Source: Dermatemys mawii (Eukaryota; Chordata; Testudines; Dermatemydidae). From it: a stretch of 64,000 bases of DNA. The notes beneath the pieces are model-generated. The model was not told the origin of the DNA. It was given only the letters and a program-made list of their open reading frames with translations, and made no database searches. The stretch lies in assembly GCA_007922305.1 (NCBI GenBank), contig ML677351.1, forward strand, positions 15,563,878 through 15,627,877, given 5' to 3'. Shown here one piece after another: positions 1 through 11,740 of this stretch; positions within the stretch are counted from its first letter, which is position 1, and every line of letters begins with the position of its first letter. The position numbers and the translations under genes are program-made.

Positions 1-97
1 AGATGCATCCAATGAAGTGGGTACTAGCCCACGAAAGCTTATGCTTCAATACTTTTGTTAGTCTTTAAGGTGCCACAGGACTCTTTGTCGCTTCTTG
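1..97 (+). mobile_element. Penelope-like element terminal fragment with hammerhead-like motif
   Basis: The sequence is a diverged copy of the end repeat seen at 46236-46430 (the same 'TTAGTCTYTAAGGTGCCACA' block follows the motif). Bases 9-46 fit a small hammerhead layout: core box 9-15 reads CCAATGA (consensus CUGANGA), bases 17-21 pair perfectly with 28-32, GAA follows at 33-35, and A36-G37-C38 can pair with G43-C44-T45. Two core bases are changed, so it is probably inactive. The element is cut by the window start, so its full length is unknown. Confidence 0.65.
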
Positions 98-1135
98 ATA
101 AGCACTTCAATGGTAATTCACAGTTATAGTGCTTGGAAGATATACTCGTACTGACCTTGGAGTTCAAAGTTGAATTTGAAGGTTTACTGACACAGTGCTA
201 CAGCTATCAAATTAACACATTTGGGATGAAAAACAATGTTTTGCTTTATTTTCTAATACTACTTGCATAAAAGTTAGTATGCTAACGACAGTATTGCATT
301 GTGTTCACAAGCACTGCTTCATTAATTGAAAAATATGCCACCAGCATGTATGCGGTAATTCTGATTCCCCCGGCCCACATTTCAAATTCTTTTTCTCTTG
401 CCATTTTCTTTTGTCCAGAAATGATGAAGGGAAGCCAGGTCAACATAATTCTGTGGTTCAGAAGTGGATTTTGCTGCATTACTCTGGGCAAAGAGTTCTG
501 ATAGATTCTAAACCTCTCTTTCATCCAAGCTAAATTGTGGACTTGACCAGTGTTTTCAAACCTCATCTATAACTAGAGCTTTTCTCCCTTTCGCCTTTAG
601 GGTCAATAACAGATAAGAGAAAAATTGACTGAATGCTGTAATTTATACACCATATAATATTGCTACATCTTTGTTTTCCATAACTTATACTGTTGCATGT
701 TGTATTGCAAGCAGGAGACTGCCAGTTGCTCATTGCTCTCTGCATCTTACTAATGACTTGTAGATATAAGCAGGCTCTAATGATACAAAGCATGTTGGGA
801 TAGAAATTATACAAAAAGACATTGTACAAAATAGGGCCAGCCCTGCAGCCACTCTGTGTAGTTCTTCTCTCCCATTGGAGTTGTGTATGTGCAGAGCAGC
901 TCCTTTAATGTTGTACTAGCCTGTGAACTAATTTGCAGACCTTAAAACAAAACAAACAAAACAAAACAGCCAGTTTTATGTACTTCATTTCTGAAAATGC
1001 CAAAACAACAGTAACTGGAAAAAAATCACATCAATAGTTTCCATAAACGTATGTTTGAAGTGTTACTGTATATACTCTGCATGTTTGCAATACCCATAAC
1101 AAGTTCAAATCAAACAAGCTTAGAGGAGTTGTAAT
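98..1135. other. AT-rich stretch, no feature recognised
   Basis: Only short stop-limited frames are present. A short A/C-rich run lies near 945-970. I recognise no repeat family or gene here. Confidence 0.5.
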
Positions 1136-1770
1136 CCTCTCTCACGGGGATGTGGCTGCCCTGTATCACTCCCTGCTGGCCAAGTGTGGCACTGCCTGCA
1201 GTTCCTGCCTCAGTTTCTCTCCCCAGGGTGGATCTCTTTGGCTTACCAGACACCAGCCTGTTCTGGAGATGTGGTTTAGCCCTCTAGTCAAGTCACAATC
1301 AAGTCTAATCCTTCCCGGGTAGCAAAATGAAAGTCCCAACAAACAAAAAGTTTCCTCTGCCTTTTGGATGCTTCTCTTCAGCCAGTTTCAGAGCTATCTT
1401 TGAAAGTCTTTATGGATCTGGGATAGAGTGCATAGCCCCTAACCTGGTTTACTGGAGTACCATTCCCAACCCTTTCTGGGCTCCATTGCTTGTATCCTTA
1501 CCTTCCCCAGTATAGAGCACTGAGATTGAAGCTGGTTGCCCTGGACTACCCTTTCCCCTTCAGACCCTAGCTCAGGGCCTTCCACAGAAACCTACCTGCT
1601 CCCTGTCATTCCAACTCCAGACTGATCTCACTCTCAGCCCTTTTATAATGCCCAGGCGTCCATTAATCTATCACCTAATGTTCCTTAATCCCAACCTTGT
1701 AGGCTAGGAAACAACTAATTAAATTCCCCTGAAAGGGACCAGTCACTCCATGATATCCTTCAGGAGCAAC
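1136..1770. repeat. GC-richer segment, possible LTR-derived repeat
   Basis: The base composition shifts sharply to C- and T-rich non-coding sequence between AT-rich flanks. Its texture resembles turtle LTR-type repeats that I remember, but I see no clear ends or target duplication. A unique sequence pocket is equally possible. Confidence 0.25.
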
Positions 1771-3404
1771 ACATAAAAGACTCCTGCCAAATTAAAAAAG
1801 GGCCACACAAAAATATGTCCTAGTAGTAAACTGAAAAAAGTATTGCTTTCAAACCTGATATCTGAGCACAAAACGATTTACAAACATAGTGCAAAGGTCC
1901 CCCAACCCAACCCACTGCTTCCATTAGTGGCACAGCTGGCTGATGGTAGCTGAGAGTGAATGGCAGTGGAAACTGCATCATGTCAGGTTCTTTCTTTTAC
2001 TCTTAACCCTAAACCCTGTTGTGACAATTGGTCTATAACTTTGGCCTACTTAGGAGTTTACTAGGGAAAGTAGGTCAAGATATTTTCAATAAAGAATGTT
2101 ATAAACAGGTGCAAGAAAACCAGACAGAGAAACTGAATTAGTACAAATGGAAAGGGCCCATTGATATGACTGAAAGACGATGTTGAGAATGTGCTTAATA
2201 AATAGGAAAATGTGGGAAGTTATCTATGCCAAATTTGGGCTTGTGGAAATGGATTTAATTGGCGAACAAAATAATGAGGGGATGAACTATGCCACCCATT
2301 CTCCCTCCTCCCTTTTGGAGGATTTGGAGAAAACATCGTGGCTCTCCAGATCATCTCATCTTCTTTGACCCCCCAGACAGTATGAATGGACAAGACCACA
2401 GGATTCTCTTCCCAAGAAGAAGGCCAATAGACCATGCTGTTGTTTAAGTAACTTTGTTTTCACCTGAGAATCCTAAAAGTCACTATATCATGACATCCAG
2501 TTCTCAGTCCATCAATGGGGATACCTAACTGTCAGCACTGCAGAGGCATGTAAGATCCTGTCTCCCTATCTTTTGGTGTTACTTCCTCGCCCACTATATT
2601 TTTCCTCCTATCCTGTCTCTCACTCTCTCAGCTTTTGAACAGAACCTGAACTCAACTGCACTGCACAGATTACCACAACTAGATGAAATGGCCCATTCGC
2701 CCCCCACACCCCTCGGTCTGAGGAAAAAGGAACCAACAAAATGACATCCCCGACCAGAATGTGCGTCTCTGTTCATGCAACAGGTGGCCAACCTGCCAGC
2801 CTAAAGCATCCATTTGTCACTGACCAGATACCCGGTGTTCCAAGAACACCAACAAAAGCCATATTTCCTCCACCTGTTCTATCCTTTCTCTCCATCAGTT
2901 TGTGTCTGTGCTAAACACAGGAGAAGTGAATACATAAAAAGACTGAGAGTAAAACTAACTCTTTCCTTTTTATCAAAGAACGGTTGATGGGGAAAACAAA
3001 AGACTCTGATATTTTGACTCCAGAGGAGAGAGACTTCAATAGGTTTTAATTGTTTGTTTCTGTATAATTATTCAATTTCAGTTTCAGTGTCAATAACTGT
3101 TTTGATTTATTACTTGATCAATAACTTTCGACTTTGGAATGAATGCTTTTGGGTGTTTGCCAAGAAACTGAGTAAGTCAGATCTCTGTAGAAACCACCCC
3201 AAACCACTGTATCATTGTTTTAATGTTGCACAGTGAAAGAGTTTATAACATCTTTAACTCTTTTGACCCTGGGGATTAAGACAACAACCTTTCAACCAGG
3301 GAATTACTTCTGTATGTTGGGAAAAGGTGCCAGTGGAGCCAGTCAGATGCTGAAGGATTATTTCCCAAACTAGTTTGTACTTTAAGCAGCAGAGCTAACA
3401 ACCT
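1771..3404. other. No gene or repeat recognised
   Basis: Frames are short and show no family resemblance. A C-rich patch near 2690-2720 is the only compositional change noted. Confidence 0.5.
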
Positions 3405-3512
3405 GGGGCTTGGTCCCGCAACTCTTAATTATAAAAGTAGTTCTTACTCATGTGAATTAGTCTCACTGAGTTCCAATAGGACTATTGGTACATACATTGC
3501 ATGAATGAATTG
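3405..3512. repeat. Old palindromic MITE fragment
   Basis: The text 'TACTCATGTGAATTAGTCTC' followed by a 'CCAATAGGACTATTGGTACA' block matches the self-complementary pattern of an old dispersed amniote repeat (direct relatives at 15150-15260 and 28405-28480). It is degraded and the ends are approximate. Confidence 0.4.
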
Positions 3513-4439
3513 CCAATGTCTCAGACATCTGACACTTGTTTTATAAAAATCTAATACAAATAATTTCATTGATGTTGTCTGAGTTTTGTTTAAAATATTT
3601 TTATACAGTACAGTAAAATTTACTGGGAAACCATATCAAACCAATGTACTCTGATGTTCCAATGAGATTTGCACCAAAATAGCCATATCCTTAGCTCTGT
3701 GTTCTTTTTGAAGTGCTGGAGTAGTGCAAAGGGGGCAGAAAGCAGGCCTACATAGCTAGTTAGAGATTCCCCATGCACTGACAGCTCATACCTTGGATGG
3801 GCTCAGGAGCACTCACCCTCTGTTACTCAGCAGCAGAATATTGCATTACAGTTTGGGATTGTAGCTAACATACACTTCTTGGGATTCTAGTTACACGTAC
3901 ACTTCAATTATTGCCTTTTTATTGGGGAACACTTCTGTCAAAGACATAGTGTTTGCTGGTCCTTGCAAACATTCCACTGTGCAATAGGTGAGAGCCTGTC
4001 TTTTTGAAAGTACAGGCAAAAATGCTCTCAATCAGTGGGTGAACTGTTGCCATACCTTGTTTCTTGCCATACCACTTCCTTTTCTATCATCTTTTCTGAT
4101 GCTCATCAAGCTTGCTTTTCCTGAAGCAGAGGGAAAAGAAAGCTGTGTCCTTAATAAGGATGAATATAAACAGATTTAATGACCTTACAAAGCCATTTGG
4201 ACTCAAGGCCCCCAGTGGTAAGGACCAAGATCCTGTGCACAACATTCTTCCCTTCCCACCTATTTCTAACTCTATGACACATCCGCTGAGTGCTGGCAAG
4301 GTGGAAAGGTGAGGGAGCTGTACGTCTAAAAGTCTGAAACTGGGTGTTCATGGCAGAAATTGTTATACTGGTGAATGGAGGATTCCTATTTAAAATAAAG
4401 GAAGGGATGACCAAAGATGTTTCTCTGTGTGGCCTGTGA
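3513..4439. other. No gene or repeat recognised
   Basis: Overlapping short frames around 3988-4414 on both strands show no protein family signature and look like chance openings. Confidence 0.5.
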
Positions 4440-4860
4440 TAAGAGGGTGAGGCGAGGAGAGATGATATCCGGATTCATCAGCGCCTCCTGTTATCACAAC
4501 AGAGCTGTTAATCAGCATGAAATGGGACATGTTCCATCCAACATGGCATTGAAGCAGAAGCAATAAATGTCACACTAGCTTTGGTGGGAGCTGTATGAAC
4601 TGGGGACAGCCTGTGGTTTCAGGTTTACCTGAAGAAGCTTTGTCCTCAATTAACCTCCTAATGTTACCTTGTAATTTGTATACGTTCATTGAAAATACAA
4701 TTTGAGATTATGAAGGCATAATTTATTATAGCAAGGTGTCATTATGGAAGCAGTTTAATAAGTAAACCTCATTCAGCACAGCCACTTCATGGTCAAACGA
4801 GAACCAAATTGCTGTGCAGAATTTCCTACTGTTAAATTGGTCGAAGTTTGAAACAAAATA
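4440..4860. promoter_or_regulatory. Candidate conserved non-coding element (tentative)
   Basis: This non-repetitive, non-coding block has many homeodomain-type TAAT/ATTA cores and E-box-like words, and no sign of repeat decay. That is the look of an amniote conserved non-coding element. The idea is an inference from texture only; a cross-species alignment is needed to support it. Confidence 0.25.
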
Positions 4861-5837
4861 AATAAGAAAATAAGCATCTGCAAATCTTTAAACTTTCCCC
4901 CTAGTTATTTGCTGATTACATTGGTATATACAAAAACCAAGATATAATGTACATTCATTTAAGCAACTCCCCCACACCCCCGGATTTTTGTATACATCAA
5001 AACATGCAAGTCTATTGAATTGTAGGTCATTTTCTGTCAAACAATACTATATAGGTCCAAAAGAAGCTTTTACTTTAGCAAGGAAATCATGAATATTTTA
5101 TCTGAATATCTTCTCTGAACCTGCTGTAAAAGCTATGTTTGTTGGCATTTGCTGAGAATGTCAGAGTGAGTTACTGGAATTTAAAATCTTCAGTTAATAT
5201 GCGTAAGTGCATGTAGGCACATTGGCCATTGATTTAAAATATGCCTATCCTAACAATTTCCCCAAAATATTTCTTTTTTGCATACTATTTTATAAATCAA
5301 CAATATATTATATAAATTTGATTTTATGAAGTAATTTACTTACTTATATCAGAAATAAATAAAGCATATTAATGCCAAGGCAATTCTAAGACTGTTCTCT
5401 GGTATGGCTTTCGTGAAGCATTATTATAAAACTGATTATCTTGTGTTCTTCTCTGTTTGGCGATATTTCCAAATGTGGCCTAATAATGACTGCTTATGAT
5501 GTTGTTTAAGTTTAATGCGCATACCTATGCACATAAACCATAAGCATTTCTGAAACTATTGCCTATAGGACTGGATAGCTCACAAGCTTCACATGGAGCT
5601 TGTTCAAATCAATGGGTTACTGTACATGTTGAAGTGTTTCTCATTGTCAATGAGTAAAAACGTTGTTACCATTTAATGCTAGTTAGGTGGCCTTTGTGAA
5701 ATGAATGAGCTGCCCAAATTCTGTTTCTAGCCAACCAGTATCTATATCAGATTTGGCAATACTCAGTCCCCCTGTGGACAGTATTAGCACAGAAGCCTAA
5801 GACAAAATGGAACAAGGAAGAGGTAAGTTCTAGATGA
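4861..5837. other. AT-rich stretch, no feature recognised
   Basis: Very AT-rich around 5260-5380. No open frame of note and no repeat family recognised. Confidence 0.5.
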
Positions 5838-5955
5838 GGGTGACCAGACAGCAAGTGTGAAAAATCGGGATGGAGGTGGGGGGTAATAGGAGCCTATATA
5901 AGAAAAAGATCCAAAAATCAGGACTGTCCCTAAAAAATCGGGACATCTGGTCACA
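5838..5955 (+). mobile_element. Short mariner-like MITE, copy 1
   Basis: It begins GGGTGACCAGACAG and ends CTGGTCAC, with inverted 'AAATCGGGA' internal arms near both ends. A second copy in the opposite orientation lies at 32145-32264, where the ends are cleaner and TA flanks both sides. About 118 bp, non-coding, presumably mobilised by a Tc1/mariner-type transposase elsewhere. Confidence 0.7.
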
Positions 5956-6759
5956 GTATTCTAGATGTACCAGGACCCTAGGCAAAGCCTTCTTTTGAAA
6001 CCCTCGCTCCGAGTTTCCTCCTGAGTAAACAAAGTTTAACACTGGGTCCTCAATTTAATAAATGGGTGACAAGGACTGGTATCATAGGCAGAGTGTAGGT
6101 GGGCATCAATGTCTCGATTGTTTATGAGATGATAGAAAACTCAGGGATAGATTATGATGGGCCATTACTATGTGTAGTAATTTTCTCTGCCAATATGCTG
6201 TTATACACAAACTTGTAACTCTCAAAGACTGTTCTAGCCAATTCTAGGGAATGATGATACACAGAAAAAGATGTCAGGGCTAAGCATTTCACACATACCT
6301 CATCATTATGGCTTACAATAGCTCTTAGCTATGGACACTGCGCTGAAGTGGAGAAAATGAAATCATCAGTGCACAGAGACTCCATAAGTGGAATCCTGAC
6401 TACATGTGAAAATGCCTATTGACTTCAATTGGACGAGAATTTCACTCCACAAGTGCAGTGTAATTGTGACACTACATTGGAATCTTACATAGATTATGTT
6501 TTTTAAACATCCAGAATTGGTTTGAACATTTTAAACATTTTCTACATATCTTCTCGTACTAAAAAATGTTTTCTTACTTCCTGCAGATTTTAAATGACTA
6601 ACACAAATACTTTGAAATTATTATATTCATGCACAAATTGGCAATTGGACACAGTTTATGAAGCATGAATGAGCTGGCACTTGCAAACAGCAGGGTTTTT
6701 AGGCAGCATCAGTTTTAAAGGAATAAATCTTTTCTCACATACTAGATTACTTTTTAATA
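5956..6759. other. No gene or repeat recognised
   Basis: The stretch around 6370-6480 ('ATTGACTTCAATTGG') may be a heavily decayed palindromic MITE; nothing else is recognisable. Confidence 0.4.
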
Positions 6760-7478
6760 GAATTACATAATTAGTGGATAAGCAGTAATATACTTGGATT
6801 TTAGTAAAAGATTTGATACCATGTCATGAAATCTTAACTGAAAAATTAATTCTAATTGTCTTGGCCAAAACTACTATGGTGTGAACTGAAAACAAGCTAA
6901 ACAACCATAAAGAAGGGTTAATAAATGGCAATTTTTCAGGCTGGAGTGAAGTGTCCTATGGGGTACCAAAGAGATTGGTGTTAAAAAGTCTTATTTAACA
7001 TTTAATTAGTGATCTTGAAGAAGGGAAAACTTCAAATAGTTAAATTCATATAAGACACTAAAGTGGAGAGAGTTGAGCAGGTTGGTGAGAAAGAGAGAAT
7101 ACAAGGTGAGGAGAAAGATCAGATCCATATGTTAACAATAACAATTGGACATCAATTTCTAAAAATGCAAGCTAAAATATCTGAAGTAAATAATCAAAAA
7201 AAAAAAATTGAAGGGAGAAAAACCTGGTAAGTAGTAATGTGAAATAGATCCAGAGATGATAATGGACATTATTAGAAGGCTATTGACATATAGGAAAAAG
7301 GAAAAAAAAACAAGCAGTATGGGGCTCAAAGGATTCACTCGTGAGGAAAGGTTAAGAGCTAAATATATATTACTTCATAGAAAGGAGAAAGACAGGCATG
7401 GTAATAGTGTAAAAATTAAAATAAATCTACAAATACCTAAAAGATGTAAATTGTACAGAGGGAGTGGAATTACTCAGT
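6760..7478 (+). pseudogene. CR1-type LINE reverse transcriptase remnant
   Basis: Broken plus-strand frames keep the shape of a CR1 non-LTR reverse transcriptase. Near 6795 the translation reads like the motif usually written LDFSKAFDTVPH; near 6940-6980 'GWSEVSYGVP' matches the conserved block before the catalytic loop; near 7010 'SDLEEG' follows. Bases 7320-7400 (frame 7256-7501) read like the C-terminal 'REERLR' segment. Stops and frameshifts are frequent, so it cannot make protein. A MITE starts at 7479 just downstream. In the complete family this enzyme copies its own RNA into DNA at the target site. Confidence 0.6.
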
Positions 7479-7864
7479 GCTTGTCTACGTGGCGCTTTTA
7501 GTCTGCACCAGTGCATCGTACACGAAATAGTCCACGAGGATGATGCTAGCGCATGCTAGAAATTCCCTATCGTGCATTAATGCAGTACTGTTTAAAATGG
7601 AACTATGTTAACAACATGCACCAGGGAAGATGTGAATGGGTGACGGGATGGATCACTTGATGATTACCTGTTCTGTTCATTCCCTCTGGGGCACCTGGCA
7701 TTGGCCACTGTCGGAAGACAGGGTACTAGGCTAGATGGACCTTTGGTCTCATCCAGTATGGCCATTCTGATGTTCTTAATATTTAGTGTATACCAGCAGG
7801 ATCCACACTAGGCCAGTTAGTGCATAACACACTGGTGTGGGCTAAAGCACCATATAGACTAGCC
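7479..7864. mobile_element. hAT-like MITE interrupted by a CR1 tail
   Basis: The left end (7479 on) reads GCTTGTCTACGTGGCGCTTT and the right end (to 7864) is its imperfect reverse complement: 'ACTGGTGTGGGCTAAAGCAC' precedes 'TAGACTAGCC'. About 35 bp of inverted terminal repeat is visible. The middle is occupied by a CR1 3' end (7630-7779). The target duplication is not clear. Confidence 0.65.
7630..7779 (+). mobile_element. CR1 LINE 3' end
   Basis: The block containing GGATGGATCACTTGATGATT and 'TTGGTCTCATCCAGTATGGC' is the same 3' terminal sequence as at 42790-42952, where it follows a CR1 coding remnant in the same orientation. It sits inside the MITE arms, so it probably landed after the MITE. 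Confidence 0.75.
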
Positions 7865-8868
7865 CTAGAGTACCTATCTGAAGAATAAACAAAATGAATG
7901 GGATCAGATGAAAGGGAAAATTTAGGCAAAATATCAGAAAAAAAATCCTGACCATGAGACTGTATTTAACTCCGCCAAGCCCAATCCTCTCCACAGATCA
8001 TCATCATTAAGGAAGAAATATACAGAAAGACTCCTACTTAATTTAAGGAGTTTTCTTTTGAGCTTCATACCAAACCAGTGGGAAAGTTTGCAGCCTAAAG
8101 CTCTCAACCGGAGAAGGCCTTTACCTACTTTCATGCTACCACTAACAGTGCCTAAGATTTACTGCGAGAGAACCACTGGCTATGCAAATCAGCCCCTTAG
8201 CATTTAAAACTTTTCTCCCTTCACTCCAAAAAACTTTAAGATTTGCTGAGTTGCTGCTCTGATGATGAGGAAATTACTACTCCTGATGTAGCCATTTGGC
8301 TTGATCAACTTCAGGTGAAATTGTAGTTGCTGCTCTCCACCAGCCATACGAAACAAAAAGATGACTCCAAAAACAAAACAAACAAACAAAAATACCCAAG
8401 TAAAATTCATGCTGTAGCTACCCAGATAACCCATCACCATGTTTCAGTACATAATTCTTAAATCCACACACTCTAATTCACCACTACATTCTCTGTTATA
8501 AAAAGCTGTAGCTCGGGGTGCAGCTCCATTAACAGGAGTGCAAAGAGGAGATTCCTTGTAAGTTATAATGGTCCATTTCTTACAGGCATACTGCTGGATA
8601 ACATACAATCACCTTTTAATAACCAACAAAATAAGGTTCCTTTGAACAATACATTGCTCACCATCCCTTTACTTCCCCCCTGAAATAAGACTTTTCAATA
8701 TTCAAAATTTCCCTTAAAAGGCATAATACTATGCATGTCAGATGTCCCTCTTTGCCCAGTATGCTTCCCTATCTTGTGATAAGACTTGCAGGTTTCGGAA
8801 TCCAATCAGATCACACCAAACAATTAAAAGTCCATTGCCCAACAAAATTAAAACCAAAAACTTATCCA
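7865..8868. other. No gene or repeat recognised
   Basis: Short frames only, for example minus-strand 7934-8134 and 8204-8440, without family features. A CAAA-type simple run lies near 8368-8390. Confidence 0.5.
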
Positions 8869-8975
8869 TTCATACTCATACACCCTACACCATACTCTAC
8901 TCATACTCTACATCATCTTCATACTCTACTCATACACCCTACACCATACATCTACTCGTACACCATACTGACAAT
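8869..8975. repeat. Minisatellite of CATAC/CTACTC units
   Basis: Words such as CATACTCTACTCATACACC recur several times in imperfect tandem. The unit is roughly 20-25 bases and diverged. It produces the repetitive HPTPYS/STHTL-like frames on this strand, which should not be taken for protein. Confidence 0.75.
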
Positions 8976-10384
8976 GACCAGGGCTTCAGCCCCATGCATC
9001 TCTACCATTCTGGCCTGGGTGTCATTTTATGCAATAGGCTACATTCTCCGCTATGATCTGTCTCCTTTGTGCTCTAATAGCCTGGCTTGAATCAGTGAGC
9101 TGTAACTGGATACAGAAAAGAATTTGCCCCGCATGAAGAACAATTTCTTAAGTTCCAAATATAGAATGTTATCCTACCATAGTTAGATAATGGATCCCAT
9201 GACTCATATATATGAGAGAGAGATACAATACCTAAGTCATGTTTTTACATATACTGTACAGAAAATGAGCACTAGAAAAATGTGTTCCAACAGGAAAATT
9301 GAAAATGTAAACAAAATAGTCATTTAAAGCAGGTATTGCTATTACTGTATAAAAATATTCATGGTGTTTGCATTAAAATAATTCTGTACCTATAACTTTC
9401 CCACAAGGTTAATGATAACAAATCAGCCATTTATCCATCACTGTTTTTCACACAAAAAATGTACTTGTTATCACTTTGAGGAATCCAGATTCTTGGCATT
9501 AATTTGCTGAGCTATCACGCTAGCCCTATAATAAATCAGAATTTTCTATGCTTCATTAATGACTATGATCACAAATTATTTGTGGGGTTGACTTAGTTAC
9601 TCAAACAGCAGATGGTCAGAAATGATGTGATTGAGGATGTGACACTGTTCAGATATCACTGGTTGATCTTTCTTTGAATATGTTTTCCCAGAAATTCCTA
9701 GTTTGACTAAAGGCATAAAACAGATTTTTGGTGCAAAGGCTAAAGCCATTTCTTGAAAATAATTAACATGTTTAACTCTGAGTAACAGGAGAGAAGACAT
9801 GGGGAAACAGCTGCTCTGAGCACTAACTTCCTTTAGAACAACCACATTGAGGTTTCCAATGTGTACCATACGTCTTCACCTCTATAGGACTCACCTTCCA
9901 TTGATTAGACAGTCTCCAGTGTATAATCAGGAAATTCAGAGGTGGGTGGGTATGTCCAAAGAGCAGTATGCGTCTTCATTCCTTAGTATTCCTTGCTCAT
10001 GCTCAGATGACCTTCTACTGATGTATCAGAAAAATGCTGAAAACAACATCTTTTCAGCCATTAAAACAAGGCCCTAGAAGAATGCAAGAAAACTCTAGAG
10101 GAAACTCTGAAAGGCACCAGGAAATTATATGAGTTACTCACAGGGGCCCTGAACTCTGTTTGGTCCATGCCCTGCCTCTTCCTCTTGGGATGGTAAACTG
10201 GAGCCTGAGGGCAAGCAAAGAAAAATCTCTGGGTTCTTTTTATAATAGTTGAGTGGCAGGATGGGTAAGTAAGATGCCAACAGTCAAGTAGACATTTTCA
10301 CAACTGAGCCCCTGCTACTTGCCTATGCTCTCTTCATAACCCTCTGTAGCTCCAGTAATGTAGCTCTTTGGAGATGTCTATACT
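8976..10384. other. No gene or repeat recognised
   Basis: A short GA/TA-rich run lies near 9206-9230. Otherwise this is AT-rich DNA with chance frames only. Confidence 0.5.
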
Positions 10385-10444
10385 GAAAAAACAAACACAC
10401 AAACAAACAAAAACAACCCCCCCCCCAAACAAACAAAAAAACCA
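10385..10444. repeat. Simple repeat, CAAA and poly-C
   Basis: Runs of CAAA/CAAAA surround a run of C at about 10417-10426. Length is probably variable between individuals and error-prone in assembly. Confidence 0.85.
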
Positions 10445-10690
10445 CAGGTGTGCTCTTACCTCGGGTTATCTAACCTGCATTAATTAGCTATCTGAGGATA
10501 CAAAACACAGCAATTCAACTCTTAACTTGAGTTAGCAGCTTGAGTTGAAGGCTAAAGGACAGCCTTGAGCTGGTAACCTGAGTTAAAAGCCAAGTTGTTG
10601 AGTCTTCACTGTTACTGTAACCTGAGTTGGATAATGCAGATTAGCTAATCCAATTTTCAAAGCAGACGTATCCCTAATCTGCAAATACCT
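10445..10690. repeat. Probable MITE with internal inverted segments
   Basis: Repeated words 'AACTTGAGTTAG', 'AACCTGAGTTAA' and 'AACCTGAGTTGGATAA' with complementary 'GGGTTATCTAACC' at the left give an imperfect inverted layout typical of a short non-autonomous DNA element. The ends are not defined; the family is not certain. Confidence 0.4.
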
Positions 10691-10704
10691 TCTATGCTGT
10701 GTTG

Positions 10705-10775
10705 ATCCAATTCTGCTCTCAGTTACACCCATTCAACCTCAATGGGTTCAATGGGGCTGCACAACTGAAAGAGGG
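10705..10775. repeat. Old palindromic MITE fragment (CTGCTCTCAGTTACAC type)
   Basis: It contains AATTCTGCTCTCAGTTACAC followed by 'CCTCAATGGGTTCAATGGGG' and 'ACAACTGAAAGAG'. This is the recurrent self-complementary pattern also seen at 18703-18803, 43712-43798 and 44269-44351. Confidence 0.5.
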
Positions 10776-11179
10776 AAGAACATGCTGTTGGGGTGAAAGT
10801 AGATTTCAAATATAATATCTATCACATACAAGCTCTGTATCATTTAAACTTGTACACAAGATTCTCTCTTTCACACACATAAAGCACTGCATTAACATGG
10901 AATTAAAGTTGGTGATCTCCATTGATAAAGAATTCATACATTTAAAATACAGGAAATTCTGACTTAAGGTTCTTCCTTAAACTAGAAAAACATTTATTCT
11001 TTAACATGAAGATAAAAAATGCACTCATTACTTAAAACATAAATACAACAATAACCCACTAAAAGATAGTTTTGACCATGACCCTATTGTAGTACATAGA
11101 CTCACACAATGTCATAAACATATTAAATATAATTATGACATCTCAATATACTAATTTTTGAAAGATACATTAACTATTT
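10776..11179. other. AT-rich stretch, no feature recognised
   Basis: No frames or repeats that I can name. Confidence 0.5.
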
Positions 11180-11740
11180 CATAACACACACAGAAAGAAA
11201 TAAAGCAGATTGAGGTGTGTGTTCAATTCTATCAAGTATGTTCTCAAAGGAAAAATCAACAAGGCAACACACGCCAGCCTCTTCAACTCAACAGTACTGC
11301 CAGCAATGTTGTACGGCAATGAAACATGGGTGCTGACAAAGACAGAGGGACAGCAACTGTCTGTCACAGAGAGGGTAATGGAAAGAAGAATTCTAGGAAT
11401 TTCAATCTGCAACTGAGTCCCCAATGACGTGAGAGCAGAGTGGAGTGCAGGACGTCATTGTTGAGAGCAGGCATAGTAAAATGCGATGGGTCGGGCATAA
11501 ACAAGGCTCACTGACAATTGATGGACTGCTGCTATCACTGAGTGGTACCCATGGGAACTGAAATGACCACTTGGATGACCTCCAAAGAGACGGGAAGATT
11601 TTATTGTGAAAAGACATGTCTGCACATAGAGAAGAAAGGCCAGGATATGAGAAGAATGAAAGACGTGTTGTGGTTGGGAAATCTATATGAGGGCTGGAGG
11701 ACGGAGCGATCAAAATGATCAATACACTCTTCCATATGAG
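11180..11740 (+). pseudogene. RTE-type LINE reverse transcriptase C-terminal remnant
   Basis: The plus-strand frame 11210-11416 contains 'LFNSTVLPAMLYGNETW' and 'RVMERRILGI', the block that follows the reverse transcriptase palm in RTE/BovB-like non-LTR elements. It is followed in other frames by 'SKMRWVGH' near 11474-11500 and by the degraded domain that usually reads W-P-R-x-x-K-R-P-x-G-R-P, around 11540-11600. The upstream palm domain is missing, so this is a 5'-truncated, frameshifted copy. Such elements often copy themselves with heavy 5' truncation. A distant CR1/Jockey relative is less likely because of the MLYGxETW signature. Confidence 0.72.

Noticed and set aside
1995..2016. Telomere-like AACCCTAAACCCTG text
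   Set aside because: Only two degenerate units, no array; chance.
8731..9090. 119-codon frame with HPTPYS repeats
   Set aside because: It is produced by the CATAC/CTACTC minisatellite, and a second frame over the same bases is also open.
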